From: Chryseobacterium sp. OSA05B
GTDB taxonomy: Bacteria > Bacteroidota > Bacteroidia > Flavobacteriales > Weeksellaceae
NCBI RefSeq assembly: GCF_019970065.1
Contig: NZ_JAHXYH010000002.1
Coordinates: 1 to 64,000 of the forward strand
DNA: 64,000 bases
Direction: 5' to 3'
Part shown: positions 60,054 through 64,000 of the stretch, piece after piece
How positions within the stretch are numbered: position 1 is the stretch's first letter
Layout: every line of letters begins with the position of its first letter
Notes under the pieces: generated by a model
Databases searched by the model: none
The model's input: only the letters and a program-made list of their open reading frames with translations
What the model was told of the DNA's origin: nothing
Program-made: the position numbers and the translations under genes

Positions 60054-60938
60054 ATGTTGCGTATTCTTACCCTATCCGCTTTTTTATTGTGGAGTTGTAA
60101 CCCTAAAGCTCAGGATACCCCTAAAACTGATGAATTGACAGTGGAATTTGCTCTGCCTAAAAAACTGAAAGAAGTTTCAGGAATTGTTTTGTCCCAAGAT
60201 AAAAATACCATTTGGGCTATAGAAGACCAGGGTAATAAAAATGTCGTGTACGGTTTGGATAAACAGGGCAAGCTGGTAACGGATGTTCTGGTAGAAAATG
60301 CTGAAAACAATGACTGGGAAGATATTACAAAAGATGCTCAGGGAAATATTTACCTTGGAGATTTTGGAAATAATGACAATAACAGAAAGAATCTGGCTAT
60401 TTTAAAGCTGGATTTGAAAGATGCCACCGAAAAAGCAACACAGGCCGTTCAGACCACAAAATTTCATTATGAAGGACAGACTGAATTTCCTCCCAAGAAG
60501 TCAAACCTGCTGTATGACTGCGAAGCTTTCGTAGAAATGAATGGAAACTTCTATCTTTTCACCAAGAACAGAAGCAAAGGTTTTGACGGAACTTTCCTGG
60601 TTTTCCAGGTTCCTAATAAAGAAGGGGATTTTGAAGCAAAATTAGTAGGGAAATTAAAGCTTGATGGGAAATACAGCGATGCTGCCATTACTTCGGCGGC
60701 CCTGAACAGTACTCAGGATAAAATCGTTCTGCTTACCCATAAAAATATTCATGTTCTTTCAGGATTTACGGCAGACAATTTCAATACGTCCAAAATTGAA
60801 AAAATATCTTTAAACCACAACTCCCAAAAAGAAGCAGTTGTTTTTCTTGATGATAAAACCTTGCTGATCGCTGATGAAAAGGATAAAGAGACGGGCGGAA
60901 ATGTATATAGATTTGAACTTAACCCTCAAGCCAAATAG
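60054..60938 (+). CDS. Lipoprotein with beta-propeller-like repeats, unknown function
   Basis: 294 residues. A lipobox ends at Cys15 (SAFLLWSCNP). The body has repeated strands of the SdiA-regulated/esterase-like kind: EVSGIVLSQDKNTIWAIEDQGN, NDWEDITKDAQGNIYLGDFGNNDN, YDCEAFVEMNGNFYLFTKNR and KEAVVFLDDKTLLIADE, suggesting a propeller that may bind Ca2+ through the Asp-rich loops. Last gene of the mazG operon (2-base gap). Confidence 0.8.
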   Translation: MLRILTLSAFLLWSCNPKAQDTPKTDELTVEFALPKKLKEVSGIVLSQDKNTIWAIEDQGNKNVVYGLDKQGKLVTDVLVENAENNDWEDITKDAQGNIYLGDFGNNDNNRKNLAILKLDLKDATEKATQAVQTTKFHYEGQTEFPPKKSNLLYDCEAFVEMNGNFYLFTKNRSKGFDGTFLVFQVPNKEGDFEAKLVGKLKLDGKYSDAAITSAALNSTQDKIVLLTHKNIHVLSGFTADNFNTSKIEKISLNHNSQKEAVVFLDDKTLLIADEKDKETGGNVYRFELNPQAK

Positions 60939-60966
60939 CGGCAAAAGGGTTAAACTCAAAAATGTC

Positions 60967-61686
60967 TTATGGAGTAAGATAAGAAATGTGAATATTCCCG
61001 GCAGATAATCTGAAATTTTGGGTATACACACAACGGACTCTGAAGGTATCATCCTTATTAAAATACGTAATAGACGACAGGTTATGATTCACCGCAAGGG
61101 TACGTTCGCCATGTCCTGTAGATATCGATGCCAGTGTTTCCGTTGCCGGAGAAACCTTCTGGATGGAAGATTTTGCTGTTCCGGCTGTATATCCGTTACC
61201 GTTTAAGCTCAGGTCATACGTAATATATGGCACAATGTTGTAATATCCCGGCTTTACAACGGTGAATACTCCTGTAGTGGAGTTGTACTTCAGGTAGGTA
61301 TTATCCACTTTATTACTCACATTATAAACATAGCTTTTTGCATAGCTTTCATGCGTGCTTACGGGGTTGCTTCCCGTTCCTGTATAACTTCCGGAACTCG
61401 GGTTGGTGTCAGTCTTGTTGCCGACAAATACTACTTTTAAAAAATTCTGAGATTCAATAGTGCCCCAGGTAGGTGCGGTTCCGGCTCCGTTTGACATTAA
61501 AACTTCACCGCGGTTTCCCGAGTTTCCTCTGGTCTTGGCATTGCCCCCTACATTAAGGTCTTTGACCACCTGAAGGCTTCCGTTGACATGTAAAGTACTT
61601 TGTGGTGTTGGTGTTTCTATACCCACTTGTGCGTGTGCATTTAAAGACATGACAAATAATGCCATGTATAATAGCGTTTTTTTCAT
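60967..61686 (-). CDS. Secreted trimeric-fibre-like protein with C-terminal jelly-roll-like domain
   Basis: 239 residues. Signal peptide (MKKTLLYMALFVMSLNAHAQ), then VGIETPTPQSTLHVNGSLQVV and GGNAKTRGNSGNRGEVLMSNGAGTAPTWGTI, a phage-tail/collagen-head-like opening common in Chryseobacterium secreted proteins, followed by a beta-rich C-terminal domain (about 95-239; VVKPGYYNIVPYITYDL; HGERTLAVNHNL) resembling C1q/TNF-like jelly rolls. Function unknown; surface attachment is possible. A consensus -7 element lies upstream. Confidence 0.8.
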   Translation of the reverse strand: MKKTLLYMALFVMSLNAHAQVGIETPTPQSTLHVNGSLQVVKDLNVGGNAKTRGNSGNRGEVLMSNGAGTAPTWGTIESQNFLKVVFVGNKTDTNPSSGSYTGTGSNPVSTHESYAKSYVYNVSNKVDNTYLKYNSTTGVFTVVKPGYYNIVPYITYDLSLNGNGYTAGTAKSSIQKVSPATETLASISTGHGERTLAVNHNLSSITYFNKDDTFRVRCVYTQNFRLSAGNIHISYLTP

Positions 61687-61718
61687 CCAATAGTTGTTTT
61701 TGTTGAAATAATTTAAAA

Positions 61719-61726
61719 CAAATATA
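61719..61726 (-). promoter_or_regulatory. -7 element of the fibre-like gene
   Basis: Minus-strand TATATTTG, exact match, 33 bases before the start codon. Confidence 0.55.
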
Positions 61727-61968
61727 GATTCTTTTTAAATCATTGAATTTTTAAAAGATGTACAAACATATTGGGCTATGGGTGTAATGGTTTGAAGTCG
61801 TGGATGATATGAATTGGCTTTCCTAATCGTATTTACTTTATTCGTAATGATTTACAAATGAAAACAACGAATTTTTAAATTTAAATTAAATTAGAGTTAA
61901 TAAATAAAATTCATCGTTCTGCATCATGAGACGCAGAATTTGTATTGAAAAATAGAAATCAGATTATT

Positions 61969-64000
61969 TTAAAAAGTCATCCCTACACCCGCAGAAATTC
62001 GGCCTCCATCCGAGCCGTGAAAATAATTCAATCTCGCGGAGAACATGTCTACAACGCTCATCCAGAAACCAGCTCCTACAGACTGATGCCACTTCGTAGA
62101 ATCCTCATTGTCATTCCATACACGGCCGATATCATAGCCGATAAGAACCCCCATATTGGCAGGAATAATATTGTTTCTTACCCTTCCGAAATCCCAGCGG
62201 ATCTCAGAATTGTTGGTAAAATAAGACTTTCCTGAGAACCTGTCATTTCTGAAAGCCCTCATTCCATTATTCCCACCGATGCTAGCTGCCTGGTAGAATT
62301 CAAAATTGTTATTGCTGATCCACATTGCATTACTGGAGTTCGCAAAAACAAAATTTCCTCTTTTGTCAAGTCGGTGATCTATGGTCAGTGTTCCATTCAG
62401 GGTAAAGAAATTCTTTTCGGTGTTGGCGAGATTGGTTTTCCAGTCTGCATTCACTAAGAATTCCAGGCCTAAAGTAGGAAAGGCATTATTATCTAAATTT
62501 TTAAAGCTGAATGTATAATTGGCTCCTGCAAATTGCTGGCTCTTGAAAACCTCAGGTCTTACGTCTGGAGACTGGTCTACAAAACGGTTTCCTTTCTGCT
62601 GAACCTTATTATCCTCAAAGGTCAGCTGGAACTGATGTTGAAGATTCATCCAGCTTTTTTTAGAGACAGACGGAGCAAAATTAAACTTGGAGATTCTCGC
62701 TCTGTTGTATTCCCTTTCCGTATTTTCTTTGTCGTATTTACTTTCATTAGACAGTCCGAAGAAGTTTTCAGCAAATCTCGGTGTCGTGTATGCGGCATCA
62801 AGATTGAAATCCCAACCCGATATGGCTTTTTTGAAGATTCCTTTATAAGCCACGTTGAATCCACCGGTTGCAGTATAAAAATTAGCCCTCAGACTATGTT
62901 TTTGGGTGTAAGGATCCCGGATGAAATTATTAACCGTATAATTAGCCAGAACACCTATGATCACCCCATCATCCGGGTTGTAATCCAAATTCGGATAACC
63001 GGCAAAGAAATTGTATTTCGGATGCTTGTAATTGTAGGTGTTGATATCGTAATCATCAGAAATGTTTTTCGTTCCGGAACCGTTGTACGTGTTTTTCTGA
63101 GATTTAAAGTCATAAATTTTCACGCTTTTTCCATCAGCGATATTGTATACATCGTGGTTATAGCCACCGACAAGTCTGATATTCATCTTTGGTCTTCCAT
63201 CTCCTGAAACATCATAAATATCATCATCTTCCAGACCGTAGATCCAAAGTTCCTTCGTTTTCGAGTCATCATAGGTCTTCTCAAAAACCAATTCAGGATT
63301 TTCTTTATTCTTGTCTAATTTATACTGTTTTACCGTAACGGAATGACGGTCTTTGGTAATAACGAATTGGTCAGGATTCACCGTTCCTGCCAGAGAAACT
63401 TTTTCCTGCAGCACATCATAATACTGAGCCGCATAATCCTGCAGTTTTGTTTTTCTTATTTTTAATTTTCTCTGAATATCAGCAATAGTTTCATCCTTTA
63501 CTTCTTTCGGAAGATTGGTGAAGGCATCGTCAATATCTACATCCGTAAGATGCTCCTGAATATACTTAGCCTGTGCGGTCCATTCCTCCTGAGTGGCGCC
63601 TTTTAAGAAGATAAGATCCATCGGATACGGCTCCATATTCATCCACTTCACATTTTTGATCTCTTCTTTAAAAGTTTTCATGTGACGGATGGCAGGAACA
63701 TTCATAATAAGTTTGAAAGCAGCACCGTCATACTTACTGAAGGCCTGATCTCTGTCTTTCGGGATCGGTTTGTAAACCACTTTGTCACCGTCCTGATATT
63801 CTGCCCATTTCCACTGATCAGAATGTCTGTCCCAGTCGCCGATCAGCATATCAAAAAGTCTTGCTCTGATATACGATTCGCGGTCTACAGAATATTTATA
63901 ATTTTTAGTGAAATTTTTCAGAACATCGTCTGTGGAAACAATGTTTTTGGCATTATCCAGTGAGGCTAACGTTTTAGGATCAGAAGAAAAACGTTCTTCG
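61969..64000 (-). CDS. Large outer-membrane barrel protein with kinase-like motif pair (5' end outside window)
   Basis: The frame stays open to the right edge, so at least 676 residues are present and the N-terminus is missing. In the part seen: YIRARLFDMLIGDWDRHSDQ, then, about 20 residues later, KPIPKDRDQAF. This pair resembles the catalytic and metal-binding loops (DRHxxN and DxGxAF-like) of FAM20/PI4K/HipA-class atypical kinases. The C-terminal half has amphipathic strands ending GVGMTF, as in BamA/TamA-type barrels. Similar Bacteroidota proteins are, from memory, labelled metallophosphoesterase or surface antigen; such an N-terminal part could lie beyond the window. Confidence 0.82.
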   Translation of the reverse strand, partial: EERFSSDPKTLASLDNAKNIVSTDDVLKNFTKNYKYSVDRESYIRARLFDMLIGDWDRHSDQWKWAEYQDGDKVVYKPIPKDRDQAFSKYDGAAFKLIMNVPAIRHMKTFKEEIKNVKWMNMEPYPMDLIFLKGATQEEWTAQAKYIQEHLTDVDIDDAFTNLPKEVKDETIADIQRKLKIRKTKLQDYAAQYYDVLQEKVSLAGTVNPDQFVITKDRHSVTVKQYKLDKNKENPELVFEKTYDDSKTKELWIYGLEDDDIYDVSGDGRPKMNIRLVGGYNHDVYNIADGKSVKIYDFKSQKNTYNGSGTKNISDDYDINTYNYKHPKYNFFAGYPNLDYNPDDGVIIGVLANYTVNNFIRDPYTQKHSLRANFYTATGGFNVAYKGIFKKAISGWDFNLDAAYTTPRFAENFFGLSNESKYDKENTEREYNRARISKFNFAPSVSKKSWMNLQHQFQLTFEDNKVQQKGNRFVDQSPDVRPEVFKSQQFAGANYTFSFKNLDNNAFPTLGLEFLVNADWKTNLANTEKNFFTLNGTLTIDHRLDKRGNFVFANSSNAMWISNNNFEFYQAASIGGNNGMRAFRNDRFSGKSYFTNNSEIRWDFGRVRNNIIPANMGVLIGYDIGRVWNDNEDSTKWHQSVGAGFWMSVVDMFSARLNYFHGSDGGRISAGVGMTF

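Noticed and set aside
62533..63207. 224-codon plus-strand frame opposite the barrel protein gene
   Set aside because: Antisense shadow. The minus strand encodes a coherent barrel protein over the same interval.
1..64000. Genomic island or prophage
   Set aside because: No integrase, transposase, tRNA junction, phage structural gene or abrupt composition shift was seen; the gene content is mostly conserved housekeeping.

Overview
The window looks like chromosome from a Flavobacteriia bacterium, most likely Chryseobacterium or a close relative in the Weeksellaceae. The evidence is the low GC content, many genes preceded by the Bacteroidota -7 promoter element TAnnTTTG, two secreted proteins ending in type IX secretion (T9SS) sorting tails, PorP/SprF and PorV/PorQ-type outer-membrane proteins, lipoproteins with a Bacteroidota-style lipobox (Ser before Cys), and Bacteroidota-restricted families such as DUF3822 and DUF5606. 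No rRNA, tRNA, CRISPR array, transposase or phage gene was seen. Gene order and codon use look like ordinary core chromosome.

Layout. 0.3-8.9 kb: secreted T9SS metalloprotease, acyl-CoA carboxylase beta subunit, acetyltransferase, DMT exporter with a PorV-like protein and a small secreted protein. 9-18.9 kb: uvrC, histidine ammonia-lyase with a DUF2059 protein, a subtilase lipoprotein, a carboxypeptidase-regulatory-domain protein, an extradiol dioxygenase-like enzyme and YceI. 18.9-19.4 kb: non-coding block with a perfect 91-bp tandem duplication. 19.4-31.9 kb: S9 peptidase, luciferase-like oxidoreductase, sbcDC, VF530 protein, SlyD-like FKBP, YchJ, M3 peptidase. 32-37.3 kb: GIN-domain lipoprotein, a KefF/KefC-like antiporter pair, and a LemA-TPM-TPM operon. 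37.4-49.9 kb: folA, TRIC channel, a broken four-helix-bundle gene between inverted repeats, coaD, ddl, PASTA protein, rluD-type synthase, porP, hemW, murI, a nitroreductase/HxlR divergon, rsmD and an outer-membrane barrel. 50-64 kb: DUF3822, Smr protein, phosphodiesterase, serine hydrolase, T9SS beta-propeller, archaemetzincin lipoprotein, SixA phosphatase, ruvX-def, DUF5606, mazG-FUSC-lipoprotein operon, and a large outer-membrane protein cut by the window edge.

How the parts work together. Most genes are housekeeping: DNA repair (uvrC, sbcCD, ruvX), cell-wall precursors (murI, ddl), cofactors (coaD, folA, hemW), rRNA modification and protein maturation (def, slyD-like). A second theme is secretion and surface biology: several secreted proteases, T9SS cargo and membrane components.

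Observations most worth a second look: (1) the partial gene at the right edge has a kinase-like motif pair, GDWDRHxDQW then KDRDQAF, fused to an outer-membrane barrel; (2) an intergenic repeat family whose hairpin changes by paired compensatory substitutions; (3) a matched operator pair in the nitroreductase/HxlR divergon; (4) a four-helix-bundle pseudogene with one in-frame stop, flanked by inverted repeats; (5) a candidate small RNA near 5.3 kb. I did not find a clearly new multi-gene defence or biosynthetic system.
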